Source: Cordylochernes scorpioides (lineage: Eukaryota; Arthropoda; Arachnida; Pseudoscorpiones; Chernetidae). Taken from it: a stretch of 64,000 bases of DNA. Each line of letters begins with the position of its first letter. Position 1 is the first letter of the stretch. The notes beneath the pieces were generated by a model, which was not told the origin of the DNA, did no database searches, and was given only the letters and a program-made list of their open reading frames with translations. The DNA lies in NCBI GenBank assembly GCA_030710605.1, contig CP092879.1, positions 44,273,151 to 44,337,150 of the forward strand, written 5' to 3'. This document shows, one piece after another, positions 1 to 12,228 of the stretch. The translations under genes were made by a program, and so were the position numbers.

Positions 1-1261
1 GAATAAATTCTTATTTATTTATTGTATTTGCATATTTACTATTATTTGATTTATTTTGGGAATTATTATATAGGTTGAATTTTTTATTTACTATTTTGTA
101 TTTATGTTTTATAACGACCATATCTAACTCATATACGTTCATCATAGCTACGTTAAGATAAGAAAAAGCCATCCTGAGATTAAAAAAGAGTGGTTAGACA
201 TAGTGCCAAGTGGTAGCCCATCAAATAGATCTTCTATGATGAGTTTCACTGTACTATATATCAATGTGGCTTCAATAATTATTTTCATATTCGTAGTTAT
301 TTAAATGATGTTTAAACTATTTTTAAAAATGCAGCTTATGTCCAGATGATGTTTTTTTATTCAAGAACATAATGCTATAGAGACATATGTTTGAGGAAGA
401 GTCGTTATCTCAAAATCTCACGTTTTTTAGACATTTTCTGCTAAATTATCAAGAATATCAAGCTTCTATGTGTTTAGGACTCTTGGCACAAGTTAGTAGC
501 GTACAAAGATACCTAATTATATCTCAAGATATACAAGAAGAGTCCCTTTCCTATATGAATTAAAAGTTATTTTGGTTCATAAGTATGCGACTACGCTGAG
601 AATTTTTAACTAAATAGAATAAAGAAGGTATCTAAAAGTAGTAAAGTTATATCAACTTCTAGATAGTGTAAATGAGTTATGATGATAGCTTGCTCTATCT
701 ATCGAATCACATTTGTCTCGAAGACCACGCCATCAACATCTTTTCAGCGGCGAAGTACGCGATCTACGTTTTCTTCGTAGATCGCTAAATGCGTGGTGTC
801 GCTGGAGACCCGCTGGTGATTCTCCACCAAACTCTGCAGCGGTGGTAGAGGCAACATATTCATTGTACATAGTGTCACACATATATATATAATTATCTTT
901 TTTAAATAGTGCAGACTGTGCACTTTTGCATATATTGACAAGATGTCAATGAAATAATTTTGATTGTCTATCGAATCACATGTGTTTAAATCAGTTTGAC
1001 AAGAAATTAACACATAGTCAGCGTGTGTGGTAGAGATGAATTGTGCAAGGGCGAACGAAGCGAGTCTAAAAGGTTGTTCCAAGACCTTGGCATGCCGCAA
1101 TCACAAACTATAAACATCAGATTTATCCGCTATAAAACTGTTCATATATTTTAAGCTGCTTACAAAATGTTTCACAAGCCCCAATCCTATTTACCTTCAT
1201 TGAAGAAATCATATTCACTTGTTGAAAAAGTTTCTTATTTATTTATCTTCTCTTTCAACAT
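1..1261. other. AT-rich sequence without a recognised gene
   Basis: No exon, transposon protein or structured repeat was recognised. A 119-codon open stretch on the minus strand (744-1100) has no recognisable domain and no splice or start context, so it is not called. Confidence 0.5.
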
Positions 1262-1473
1262 TACATTCATAGACAAAATTAAAGAAAATGGAACTTTTTT
1301 GATGTCTACAGTCCACTATTTTTTAAAGAAGACAGAGGCACTTATGTTCACACTTGGTTATCTCGTGTATTCTTAATTAAGGCCACTGTGTATCAAATAA
1401 CCTTCAGAGTTATTGAATGAAACCCAATATACATGCTAAAAGGTATAACTTCCTAAATTTTATCTATGAGTGT
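1262..1473. mobile_element. Tc1-like MITE, copy 1 (diverged)
   Basis: A ~212-bp non-coding element bounded by imperfect inverted repeats of the type TACACTCATGGACAAAA. Its interior (an element reading ACAGAGGCA, then a TTGGTTATCTCGTG block and a CAATATACATGCT block) recurs in three other places in this window (44836-45050, 46734-46947, 55782-56001). The length, TA at both ends and lack of coding capacity suggest a non-autonomous Tc1/mariner-type MITE. This copy is the most diverged at its termini. Confidence 0.65.
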
Positions 1474-1719
1474 TTTTTAATTATAATTATCAGCATTAAA
1501 GAAAATATTTATTCACGCTTACACATGGACAAGAAATACGTATTAAAAGAGGAGCGCTATGTAAAGTGACTCATATGATATTTTTTGAGAAAGGTTTTTT
1601 TATCTCAATGATTTGACAGAAACTGGCATCTCTATGAAAAAAAAAGTGTTTTGTTCTTCTGAAATCTTATAAGCAGGCTCTGTTGTTTTGAAAATAGAGC
1701 AACACATAAATAAATCTTC

Positions 1720-1799
1720 AATTAAAAAGGCATATATTGGTAATATAATATATTTGGTAAAATAAATGATATTTTGATCCAATATATGCCTTTTTAATT
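1720..1799. repeat. Inverted repeat, 21-bp perfect arms
   Basis: The arms 1720-1740 and 1779-1799 (AATTAAAAAGGCATATATTG...) are perfectly complementary around a 38-bp AT-rich loop. No coding sequence is associated. It could be a small foldback element or a cruciform-forming AT tract. Confidence 0.7.
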
Positions 1800-2917
1800 A
1801 TATTTTCTGTTATAAAAACGATAAAAATTAAAGCGAGGAAATATAAAGAAACAAGGAAATTTGTTTGTGAAAATATAAATTATATTTGCTTTTAACAATA
1901 TATATACCCCTTAGTATATATAGTCATAGTCATTTTTAGATAATAAAGTAATATATATATGAATATAGATAAGTAATCTACAGTCCTGTTACAGAGGAAA
2001 CCACCTCCTATAAGAGATCCTGTAAAACGTTTTACTTAACCCAAATACACACGATTTAGGCCATGATAATCATGGGGGGGGAGGGGGGGGTAGTTAACAA
2101 CTATCTTGTACTGTATGTACCCCATGTCTATACATGTAGAAAAGAAGTTATAATATTATATTTACAAGGCACCTGAGTCCCTTTAAGTAGGGGACTAGAC
2201 TTGTGAAAGAGAGCATATGAGGCCATTGAACAAGAAAAAAAGTTCTTGTCGCTGTATTTGATCCCGGCTCGAGGTGAAATGATGAAAAAATGGAAACAGC
2301 TTAACTTTTATGGTTGATCAGAGAGGTAATCAAATGGACTTCTTAGGAAGTTTTCATCTATATATATTTAAATGAATCTGGCTTACTAAAGCACAATGGG
2401 GGAAAATGATTGAATAAAAATAGTTTACTTTTTACATCTTTTGACGTTTTAAAAATATTTTTATGTTTATTAAACCTTGAAAACGCGTAATGGTCAAATT
2501 GTTTCTTAAAAGTATAGTTGAAATCGTTAAAAAATTCAAGAAAAAAATTATTTTTATGAATTATTTTCAATTTGTTAGGTCTCTATATGCTTTTAAACTG
2601 ATTATCATATCTACTACCCTTAAATGATGATTATCATTTTTGAAATGCATTTTTGTGTTGATACTATATATATATGTTGTTTTACTTTTATTTTTTTATT
2701 TTTGTTGTTGTTGTAATCTTGAGTATTTTTTCTGTAGTGTAAAAATGTGAATGTGTATGGTTCACATCTTCTGTCTCTACTTAATGTCAAATGAAAGAAG
2801 GCGGTTGCAATCTGTGGCAAAGTGGTTAACCAATTTCTATTCTATTTAATATATATTTTTATTAAGACAACAATTATCTCTCCTTATCCGCTATAGAAGA
2901 AGAAACATAAGTCGAGG
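1800..2917. other. AT-rich non-coding stretch with a G-run
   Basis: No gene is recognised. A 17-base run of G broken by one A lies at 2074-2090. The short open stretches on the minus strand (2358-2570, 2620-2820) are low-complexity. Confidence 0.4.
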
Positions 2918-3115
2918 AGAAAAGCTTCTTCATATAAGAAAATGATCGTACAAACTTTCAGGGAAGGTGCGCCTCTACGGGTATAAAATGAAACGAGTGG
3001 CAATGGTTTATATATATATATACCATTGCCACTTTATCATTCTGTACTCGTAGAAGGGCGTTTTGCCTAAGAGCATGCATCATCATCGTCTTTTTATATA
3101 AAAAAAAGCTCTTCT
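2918..3115. repeat. Foldback repeat with Penelope-type terminal motif
   Basis: Imperfect arms of about 90 bp (starting AAAGCTTCTTCATATAAG on the left and ending TATATAAAAAAAAGCTCTT on the right) face each other around a perfect hairpin at 2997-3032 (GTGGCAATGGT / ACCATTGCCAC with a TA loop). The right arm holds a CGTAGAAGGGC...GCCTAAGAGC stem-loop at 3047-3077, like the one at the ends of the Penelope-like elements elsewhere in the window, and the left arm holds an inverted version. It is probably two opposed Penelope-like element ends. Confidence 0.5.
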
Positions 3116-4058
3116 TTCCAACTCATGTTATTTCTTCTTCTGTATCTTTTTTACCCTTTTTTCTTTCTATATAAACATGTGAAGAGTATACAATTGAGTA
3201 TATAGAGCAAATAGAAATTTCTGCTTTCTTTCAGAACATTGTCTTACTGTTCAATGAAACAGTCTTAATGGAAAATTTCATATATGACCATGGACCTTCA
3301 GACTTATCAATGTGACCTCTAATGACGTCAACCTGATGCGTCATTGTCCAATTTGATGAGAAACATTTTTTGCGTTAGACAGAGGGATCGTTTTTTATGT
3401 TATTTTTTAAACATCTAAATTCATTAATATCATTTAAAATAGGGGCAATTAAATTCTCATCAATGACGTTTGAATTGTCAGTGACGCCATCCAAACCGGG
3501 TTAAAGATTTTTTTTTCCTTCCGATATCCTTGAAGCGGACACTGTATGGGGACATTTTTTTCTGTTTTTATTGACAGTAAAGGTCTTCGATGACGTCTCC
3601 GTGTTTTTAAGATGATAGTGGGTCACCTTCTAAAATCTGGCTATAGGCCAATATATGGATTCATCATTAAGATTATCATAAACTGGTGTATTTTCCACGC
3701 CATTTTATTTTTACGATACATTTAAATCCATTTATTATATCTATATAATTATATATAGCTCTTATCTAAATATTTTATAGAACTTTCTCAAGAAAAACAC
3801 TAAAAAGGTAGTGAAAAATAAATGTTTTGAAACTTGTTTATTCGCTTATGTTTTAAGCAATAGAATTCTATTGTAGTTTTATATTTAAAATTGTATTATA
3901 ACAGATAAATCTTGAATATATTCTTATATTACAAGAGAAGGAATCGCCAAATATCATTTCGAAGAAGGAATCAAAGTTCTCGGTGACGAGTTTCTTTATT
4001 CTTGCGGTATAATCTTTGCAAGTTTTCGGACTATGACATCCTTCAACAGGCTCATTCT
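3116..4058. other. Non-coding stretch upstream of the host gene
   Basis: No gene is recognised. The stretch has one full TGACGTCA (about 3322-3329) and further TGACG sequences near 3463 and 3590. These could be CRE/ATF-like sites but may be chance. Confidence 0.3.
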
Positions 4059-4090
4059 CTTTTCTTTCTTTCTTTCTTTCTTTCTTTCTT
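4059..4090. repeat. (TTTC)n microsatellite
   Basis: About eight TTTC units in a row. Confidence 0.95.
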
Positions 4091-4224
4091 ATCTCCACTC
4101 AATAATATTAGAGTATCAAGCTTGTAAAGCTTGAGATCATGACTGGGTGAAGTAGAATGCGTCTGCCTTTGTCATCAAGACTGGGAGCACTACTCAGTGG
4201 CAGGCCGACTTAGCTCCAAAAGGA

Positions 4225-4321
4225 ATGGCCGCCTCTGACATGAGGAACAGACGCCATGTGCAGCTTCTCCTAACCTGGAGTACAAACGCTGCTCATCCTG
4301 TATCCCTGGAGCCCTTACAGG
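4225..4321 (+). CDS. Possible first coding exon of the host gene (tentative)
   Basis: An ATG in a good context (AAGGAATGGCCGCC) opens a 32-codon reading frame. It runs to CAGG|GTACTA and leaves one base (G), which fits exactly the two-base start of the exon at 4659, so the joined frame continues. The stretch is clearly richer in G+C than its surroundings, as are the other exons of this gene. The donor (GTACTA) is weak and the encoded N-terminus has no convincing signal peptide, so this exon is a proposal only. If it is right, the full coding sequence is 549 nt (182 residues). Confidence 0.3.
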
Positions 4322-4658
4322 GTACTATCAGCCGGGCCATCTGAGCCCAGGTTTTTTTAGCGAGCTTGTTACTGCTCCCCCTCCTTCTTTTTCATCCGGG
4401 CTTGGGACCGGCAAAGGCGGAGTTGGCTCATTCTTATTTTGGATTTTTTTTGAATCACAAAATAGGGATATACAAGTTTTGGTAAACGTTTTATTTTTAT
4501 ATATTTTTAAACAGGGGAGGATCTCTTTTCGTACATGAATAAATTCCTCCTGTAACAGTGTCATGTATATTAACACTTCACCAGCTAAAACACCTTCTTG
4601 ATATATTCGACAACGAAATACTCTCTCAAGAATAGGACATTTTTATTATGCTTTCCAG

Positions 4659-4850
4659 GCGGTATCTACATGGGATGTAATCTATATAGGTATAACAATG
4701 AAGATATGATCGACCTTGGTGTTCTGAGCAGAGGACTGTGTGTGACAGATAGGGTGGAGCGGGCTCTGTTGCGATGGTCCCGTTCGACCAGGTTCATGCT
4801 AATCTCGATTGAAGTCCTAGGAGACTTGGCGCTGTTCGACTTGGTGCGAG
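4659..4850 (+). CDS. Internal exon of an unrecognised host gene
   Basis: A 192-nt exon lies between a good acceptor (TTTTATTATGCTTTCCAG|GC) and a consensus donor (GAG|GTGAGT). It is open throughout in one frame (63 full codons plus 2 leading and 1 trailing base). The encoded segment begins GIYMGCNLYRYN, contains LCVTDRVERALLRWSRS and a hydrophobic stretch FMLISIEVLGDLALFDLV, and ends in VR. The trailing G joins AG at 13700 to make Glu, so the frame continues into the next exon. I do not recognise the protein family. The intron downstream is 8.8 kb and filled with repeats and transposons. Confidence 0.6.
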
Positions 4851-4920
4851 GTGAGTCACGGATTCTTGAATCCCTTATGACTTCTGGAAAGCTGATAACC
4901 TTATCTAGAATGAATCTCTG

Positions 4921-6269
4921 ACTGAATGACTCTTTGACTGAACACCTCAGATTTCTAGCTATCTGTCTGAATCCCTAACCTACTCTTTGACCTTTGTCTA
5001 TCCCTTGACTGACTCCTGACTATCTACTTTACCGAATCGCTGAATGATTGGATCTCTAAATGACGCTTGACCTAATTCCTGAATGCCTTTTTTTACTATA
5101 TGCCTTACCAATTTTTGCCTGACACCTTATAACCGAATCAAAAACAACAAAAAAGCTTTTATTAGGGAACATTGCCCTGTATGGATTCGTCATACAACAA
5201 CAAAATAATATAGTAATTTTTTCTCCCTTTCCCCATGTGCACGTGGGCCTTTGTTTGAAAAGGGATTTATTCACACATCTGTTATAAAACTTTCCTCACT
5301 ATTTATTTTGTGTATGAATCTATTTACAATTGATCAGTAGAAATTATAGAGTTCAATTGCTATATTTTTCTTTTCTGAAATAGTTCTCGGCGTCTTCAGT
5401 GGGTTGCTAAATCTCCAGAATGTGTTTTTAAGAGTTTTTTCTCTTTCTTCACCTAGATATTTGCATTCTATGATTTAGTGGATATTTCATCAGATATCAT
5501 ATTTCCACAAATCCTGCAGTGACGTTTTCCTTTTTGATGATGAGAATATGACTTTCTCTATCTAGAGTTGAAGTAATTCTAGTCCGTGCAATGAAGGCTA
5601 TTATCTATAACCGAATAATTTATGTGATTTTTTTAGGCTAAACCCTGACCGACTCCATGACAAAATATTTGATGTATTAAAGAATGGCTGATTTCCTCGA
5701 CTGACCTTTTGTTTGAAGCCCTAATACACTCTTTGACCTCTTAACTGAATTTCTTACTGACTTTCTGACTTCTTAACTGAATCATCGACTAACCTTCTGA
5801 TTTCCTGAATTGATCCCTAACTGACTTTCTAATATTTTGACTGAATAACTCATTGACCATCTAATTTCTTCCTGAAGCCCCGACTTATTTTATTATTTAT
5901 TGACTGAGAAAGCGAAAGAATCCCTGACTGACTTACGGAAAATTTGACTGATAACTTCAATGACCTTTTTAACCTTTTTACTGAAGCCTCGACTGACTTT
6001 ACAAATTCTTTACTGACTCCCTCGTTGACCTTTTTTAAAATATATTCCTTCAATCCCCTTAATAACTTTCTGACCCATGACTAAATCCAAAGCTGACTTC
6101 CTGAATATTCCTTGACTGACTCCTTGAATTATTTATTGAACTGAACTCTTGATTGATTCCTTGAATTCTTCATTGAACTGAATCCTTGACTGACTCCTTG
6201 AATTCTTCATTCAACTGAATCCTTGACTGACTCCTTGAATTATTTATTGAAATGACTCCTTGAATTATA
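4921..6269. repeat. Degenerate minisatellite (block 1), interrupted by a LINE piece
   Basis: Diverged units of TGACTGACTCCTTGAATTAT type (24-bp and 37-bp forms, the longer adding TTATTGAACTGAATCC) become more regular towards 6270. The block lies inside the long intron of the host gene. A LINE 3' fragment (5128-5600) interrupts it, and the mariner at 6270-7601 sits in its last unit. Confidence 0.85.
5128..5600 (-). pseudogene. LINE 3' end fragment (non-LTR retrotransposon)
   Basis: Read on the minus strand, the piece contains HCRICGNMISDE, the start of the CCHC-like motif found at the C-terminus of many LINE reverse transcriptases. It is followed by a ~300-bp 3' tail ending CCCTAATAAAAGCTTTTTTG. 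The same sequence, better preserved at the motif, lies on the plus strand at 63600-64000. Stops and shifts break the frame and the element is strongly 5'-truncated. Confidence 0.6.
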
Positions 6270-7601
6270 CAAGGTATGTCCCATAAGTTCCCGGACTGGG
6301 TCCATAAAAAAATAAATAAATGGAAAATGTAAATAAATTTGACTGTTTATTATAGAAAAAATATCTGGCAACACGGTGGTACCAATATCGAGTCGGTAGG
6401 TGCGCGCGCGCCAAGGTAATTCTAATTTATTTAAAGGTCACACCTAGCGCTGCGGCGATTTTACGATGGAAAAAAATTGAAGCAGAGGATTTGCATAGAA
6501 TTTTGTGTGAAACTTCAAATATTAGCAACCGAAACTTTGAAATGCTTAATAAAGCATTCCCCAATGACGCCCCAAAGAAAACAACTGTTTTTGAATGGCA
6601 TTCTAGATTTAAAGATGGCCGAATTTCCATTGAAGATGCTCCTCGTCAAGGAAGCCCAAAATTTCAAAGTACTGATAAAATGTGCAAAAAATCACCGATT
6701 TGATAAAAGAAAATCCTCGAACCACTTTGCTGGAGCTAGAGCAAGACACAGGCATCTCTAAAACAACGATTGGAAAGATCGTAACCGAAGCTTTGAAGCT
6801 CAAAAAGACTCCTGCAAAATGCATCCCAAGATTCCTCACTAATGAGCAAAATCTGTGTCGGCTTGCAACCTGTGAAGACATGTTTAAAATGACAAGAACG
6901 GATCCCGAATGGAAAGACAAGATAATCACAGGCGATGAGACATGGGTCTATGGCTATGACCCTGAAACCAAGCGTCAATCTGCCGAGTGGAGAGGTCAGG
7001 GTGAGCCTAGACCCAAAAAATCCAGGATATTGATATCCAGAAACAAGGTGTTGCTGGTCGCTTTTTTGGATAACAAGGGCATTGTTCATCACGAGTATCT
7101 TCCTGCAGGCCAAACAGTTATTAAGGAAATGTATTTGAGCATTATTCGCCGTCTAAGGGAAGCAATTCGAAAAAAAAGGCCAGAAAAATGGACTAATGGT
7201 GACTGGATCCTACACCATGACAATGCCCGCCCTCACACAGCGCACTTGGTGACGAGTTTTTTGGCGAAAAACGGGACAGAAATCCTACCTCAACCACCCT
7301 ATTCCCCAGACATAGCACCAAATGACTTTTTCCTGTTCCCCAAACTCAAAGCAGTTCTAAAAGGAAGACATTTTGACACCAGGGAAGACATAATAGAAAA
7401 ATCGCTGCTGGCATTGAAGAGCATTCCAAAAAATGCCTATAAAAACTGTTTCGACAATTGGGAGAAACGATGGCGCTGGTGCGTTGAAGCAAGGGGGGGG
7501 GGGGGGGGGTTATTTTGAAAAGTTTTAATAAAAAATTTTTTTAAAAAAATCTTACCTTTTTTTTTATGGACCCAGTCCGGGAACTTATGGGACATACCTT
7601 G
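6270..7601 (+). mobile_element. mariner transposon 1 (full length, inactive)
   Basis: The element is bounded by long near-perfect inverted repeats (CAAGGTATGTCCCATAAGTT at the left, complement at the right, extending through GGACTGGGTCCAT) and a TA duplication (6268-6269, 7602-7603). It carries one transposase gene. It sits in the minisatellite, and the uninterrupted version of the same unit is preserved near 13022-13045. Confidence 0.93.
6466..7518 (+). pseudogene. mariner transposase 1 (frameshifted)
   Basis: This is a Tc1/mariner-family transposase, which would bind the terminal repeats and cut and paste the element at TA. The N-terminal helix-turn-helix part is split over three frames: a shift in the poly-A just after the ATG, one near 6550 and one near 6680. 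From 6682 the frame is open through the catalytic domain. TGDETWVYGYD carries the first Asp, HHDNARPHTA the second, and PYSPDIAPNDFF the third, with 34 residues between the last two (DD34D, mariner type). Near the C-terminus a run of about 17 G (7493-7509) throws the usual YFE ending out of frame. The catalytic core looks intact but no full protein can be made. Confidence 0.9.
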
Positions 7602-7603
7602 TA

Positions 7604-7754
7604 TATTGAGAACTGAAACCTTGACTGACTCCTTGAATTATATATTGACTGACTCCTTGAATTATTTATTGAACTGAAACCATGACTGACTCCTTGAAAT
7701 ATATATTGACTGACTCCTTGAATTATTTATTGAACTGAATCCTTGACTGACTCC
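7604..7754. repeat. Minisatellite (block 2)
   Basis: This continues block 1 after the mariner. Its unit order matches 13036-13170 closely, including the variants CTGAAACC and CCTTGAAATATATATTGAC, so the two blocks are duplicated higher-order units. Confidence 0.9.
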
Positions 7755-8154
7755 TTTTTTTATTTATTTATTTCAATTCAAAACGATATGTCCCCCAAGG
7801 GACACTTGCGCTAAATGTACATACAAATATATATAACAAAGAAAATATTCAACATGGAAAGATACACAGAAAGCGACTTAGAAAGATTCAAAAATGTTAT
7901 TTACATATAGAGATATTCTTTGAATTTTATTTACAGTTACATCAATAAATTAAATATATATATATACATATGTACACACATATACACGCATACACCTATA
8001 TATTGTTTACAACCATATAATATGTCCAATATTTCCTTGAGATCGTTACATCAAAGACCATTTTTCTTAATGAAGTCCAAAATATATTTTCAAAGGAAAT
8101 TAAATTTTATATATGTGTCCTTACTTGAAATTAAATAACTAGGGCCTAAAGCAA

Positions 8155-11087
8155 TTAAACCGTTGTTGACTCTGTAATCTTGAAAGACAGGTCACTCCAG
8201 CAAGAGATGTATTGAAGTTTGTTCCCCCAATCCACAGAAACATGTCGAATCTTGCACAGCCTGAATTTTCTTAAGAAAAAGCCTGAAATTTCCATGATCT
8301 GTGATAAAATGTCAATTATAATAGTTTGGTCGAAAATAATTCGGAATATCATAAGGAAAGAAATTTGAAATGTTTGAATAGTATTCTTTTTCAGTAAATT
8401 AATCCTTGATATAATATAATCTTTGAGTATACCTGGAATATACAAATCATAAAATTGTTTATCTTCTGTTGATAAATTATTCAACTCATAACCTATAATT
8501 ATAGATTCCATATAATCAGTGATCAAAGGAATATTGGCTAAGGGGTGAACACAGTTATAACTGGTTGTTTTATATGTTTGGGTACACCATAGCAGAATTT
8601 GATATTGCATTGAGTTCAGCTTGTACATATATTTTTTGCTAATAAATTCAAACCATATTTCTGTTCCGTAAGTTAACGTTGGTCTTATTATAGATTTATA
8701 AAGTGTAAGCCTTTTTTGGGTGCTAAGACCCCAAGATTTTCCACATATTGAAAAAAGAAGATTTTTTAATCTTGAGTTTTGTTTAGTATAATGTTAAGGT
8801 GAGGGCCAAAATTCAATTTGTTTTTCCTTCTGTGATTCGCAATCGTAATTCCAAGAATTTTAATTTCTTCTACGGGCACAATAATATTGTCTCTAAAATT
8901 AATTGAAATTTTGTCTTTATTGTGCAAGTGTAAAATACTAGTTTTATCAAGATTGATATTTAGCTTATTATCATTACACCATTGATCTATCTTTTCCAAA
9001 TTAAACTCAATCGACTTTTTAAATTTGTTAGCTCATTATCCCAACATATAATTGTTACATCATCAGCATAGCAAATGATTTCAGAGTTTAGTGATTGCAA
9101 ATTAATTAGCAGATCATTTAAATATATCAGCCATACCAACGGAGACAATGGTCCACCCTGAGGACAGCCCTTTGTTAATATTTTTGAAACTTTCATATTA
9201 TTATACTTGAAAATCGTTTTTCTATTTTTCAAAAAAGAACGTAAAATTTTGATCAATTCAACTGGTAAATTGTCTTCGTCTAATTTTTTAAACAAGGCTG
9301 GCCACCATGTATTATCAAATGCTCCTTGTATATCAATTGCAATCAGCGTAACTAGTTGTTTCTGTCTATGTTCCATTATGATCTTTGTGATTTCTTTCAA
9401 ACAGGTAATTGTTGACTTATTCTTCAAGAACCCATGTTGTCTGGGGCTAAGGAGATAATTATTTTCATAGTATTCGTATATTTTATTTTTCAAAAATTTT
9501 TCAAATATTTTTGATAAGTTAGAAATTAATGAAATAGGTCGATAACTCTTTACTAATTCTAAATTCGTTTTGTGAGGTTTTGAAATTATTCTGAGAGCTG
9601 GCTCTTTCCATCTATCTGGATAGTATCCGAAGTGAATGCATTTATTAAATAAATCGCATAATAATGGTAAAATTTTTGGAAGGGCATTTTTGATCATGTT
9701 ATTACTTATACTGTCTACCCCAGGGGCTTTTTTAATGTCTATGTTAGATATTAGGTTCACTATTTCCCCTCCCTCAACAAAGACCTTATTCTTGTTAATC
9801 ATTTTTAGTTTGTAATTTCTAATTAGTTGATGGTAAGAATCATCCGTATCGAAATTATCATCTGGTACCAACTCATTTAACAAATTGCTCATTGATCGTT
9901 CTTTTAGGTGTTCTGGGGCATTGTCAATTAAGGGTAATTCCCCTTTGTTTATCTGGTGTTCTTAATTTATTAAAAAATTTATATGCGTTACCAAATGGAT
10001 TGTTTGTATAATTTTCTTCTATAAGATATCGCCAGTTAATTTTCTTTGCTTTATCAATTGCATTAGTGTATCGATTCCTAGTCAACTTGAATGTGTTATA
10101 ACTGATTGCTCCGTGGCGATAATATAAGTTTCTTATGTAGTGAAAATGATCTTTCATTTTTATTCAATTCATTATTCCACCAGTTATTTCTAGAATAATA
10201 TTTAGAGTTGGAGGATATAACTTCCAAAGATTTAAAGGCAGCTTCTGTTAAAAGGTTTGTAAGTCCATTTACTATCATATCAATATCTAAATCTGAATTA
10301 ACTCTTTCCAATTTGCTTTTAAGTCTTATTATTTCTATTAAAGATACATTATGAGAAAATTGAGACCAATCAGCATCTTTTTCTTTGAATTTCCATGTGG
10401 ATTTTTGATTATTGAATGAGTATTCGTTTTTTGTTTTTTTTTTATTTCGAATTTTATAGCAACATGGTCCGAAATATTTGTTAGTTCTGAAGTTTGCCAG
10501 TTATTTATTAAGCTTAATGATTGTTTATTGGAAATAGTAAGATCGGTTATACTAGTTTCGCGACAGGTAGGCGTTTTCAGGTTATGTATATAGAGATCGT
10601 TTTCATTTATAATTGGCTTTAATTTAAATCCATTAGAGTTAGTTACTTTGTCGAACCAAAATGGGTGACGAGAATTAAAGTCGCCACAGAGTACTACTGG
10701 TTAGTTTTTATAAGTTTCAAATAATCTGCTCATAAAATTCAGATGATAATTGTTTAGTAAATTAGGACGAATATAGAAATTTGAGATAATAATGTTTTCT
10801 TTAAAAGTAGATAAAATCATTGTTGTACAAAAAGAATTAGCGAAATTTTCCACCATGGAACATTTTAGCTTTTTATTTAACACAATAATTGCCGTGTATT
10901 TTTCTTCTATCCTATTCGAGCACAATATCTGTGAATCCATATCGTACACGATCTTGTTGTGTAAAACATAAGGTTCTTGAATCAAGAGAATATCGGTTGG
11001 GTTTTCTGTAATATAACCTTGTAATTCATTTATTGCCCTAATACTTTTTCTAACATTTTGTTGAATACATTTTAAGTTTTCAATCAT
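8155..11087 (-). pseudogene. LINE ORF2: endonuclease plus reverse transcriptase (broken)
   Basis: The start MIENLKCIQQNVRKS resembles R1-clade endonuclease starts. LLIQEPY, then VVLCGDFNSRHPFW and SDHVAI mark the AP-endonuclease fold (11087 to about 10440). An in-frame TAA near 10702 precedes CGDFN. The frame shifts near 10145, 9915 and 8995. The reverse transcriptase (9892-8987) has KAPGVDSI, SYRPISLIS, IAIDIQGAFDNTWW (motif A), QGGPLSPLVW and CYADDVTII (motif C, YADD). The C-terminal part (8628-8155) keeps TQTYKTTSYN. A terminal zinc motif CFCGLG...HLLLE is readable in another frame, and its last Cys has become a TGA. ORF2 begins 33 bp after the ORF1 stop. Confidence 0.88.
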
Positions 11088-11120
11088 TGTTGTTTACATT
11101 GGTAAGACAATATTATTAAA

Positions 11121-12228
11121 TTATATATTTGATAAAACAGATTCCTCGGTAATAGGCGCATATTGCGTTCTCTGTATGACTCTGTCCAGTTGTATCTTAT
11201 ACAATGGGCATTCGTTGGAATTAGATCTATGATTTACTGAATGGTTTCTGAATTTTGGGTGTTTAGAACAATTATAGCAATTTATTTCTCCGGTGCAGCT
11301 GTGACTACCCTGAATACCACAGTTTTTACATACTTTAGCATTTTGACAGTCTTTCAGTTTGTGGTTCGGGTTAAATTGAAAACAGTTTTGGCATTGTCTA
11401 ACAAAAACTTTATCTTTAATATAGCATCTTTCAAATTCAGTATATATTGTATTGTTCATTTTCTTAAGTATTTGGTATACTTTAGGTGATACTCTTAATG
11501 CTATTGTGTTGGGGTGTATTGGATTTCATAGTGAAGAGTACATTCATTTCACCATCCAAGCCTTCCAATTCAGGATTCATTTTACATACCGTTTTTACAA
11601 AAGTCGCGATTTCTGTTATTTTGCATACATTTTTGACAATGATTGTTGGATCTCTTGGCTTAGGTATGTAAATTTTGCTCATATTCTTTATTTCTTCTGA
11701 ATTATTCAATTCTTCAAGTAATATATTTGTATCTTTTTGGCATGGAGATTTTATAATTATAGTTTTCTTGGCGTTTATAATTCCATTAATTTTAATATTT
11801 TTACCTTTCTCTCTAATAATTTTAATATTATTAGAAATAGCTTGAATCACATCCTGACTGCGCTCCTCGTTATTTAATGCTACAATTAAAGAAGATTCAT
11901 CTTTTATTGTCTGCTGTTTTTTATCAATGAGTTCGGTTTCTTGTCTAACTGCTTGGGCATATGAAGGTTTAGACTTCGGTATTTCCTTGATAAATTTATC
12001 CAATTTTTGATCAATCATTTTACCTAATGTGTCAGTCAAACCCTCCGTAATGCTTTGTTTATAAACTTCAGTAATAGACTCAATTCCATTTTTCGTTTGA
12101 TTTATCATTGAAGCCAAAAAATAAATATCATTTTTATTTAAATTTTTCTGATTAGTTTTAAATTTATTTTCAAAATATAATAAAATTTCATCAAGTTTAA
12201 CGTCTATCGATTTTAAAATGGAATCCAT
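11121..12228 (-). pseudogene. LINE ORF1: Gag-like RNA-binding protein (one frameshift)
   Basis: The first part (12228-11482) is a Lys/Ile-rich, probably coiled-coil protein beginning MDSILKSIDVKLDEIL. One base too many in the C-run near 11513 breaks the frame. The second part (11459-11121) carries three Cys/His knuckles: CQNCFQFNPNHKLKDC, CKNCGIQGSHSC and CYNCSKH...CPLY. This layout is typical of ORF1 in the R1/I/jockey groups, where the protein packages the RNA. Only the single shift separates it from an intact frame. Confidence 0.85.

Noticed and set aside
744-1100. 118-codon open frame on the minus strand
   Set aside because: There is no recognisable domain, no G+C rise and no splice support.
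3290-3620. CREB/ATF promoter cluster upstream of the host gene
   Set aside because: There is one full site and a few half-sites in 330 bp, with no core promoter recognised. This is too weak to call.
3868-4098. Lys/Glu-rich open frame on the minus strand
   Set aside because: Its start is the translation of the TTTC microsatellite.
4130-4330. tRNA or small RNA gene in the G+C-rich island
   Set aside because: No cloverleaf or A/B box pair was found. A coding exon explains the composition better.
4328-4576. 82-codon minus-strand open frame near the host gene
   Set aside because: It lies in the intron between the tentative and the supported exon and has low-complexity composition.
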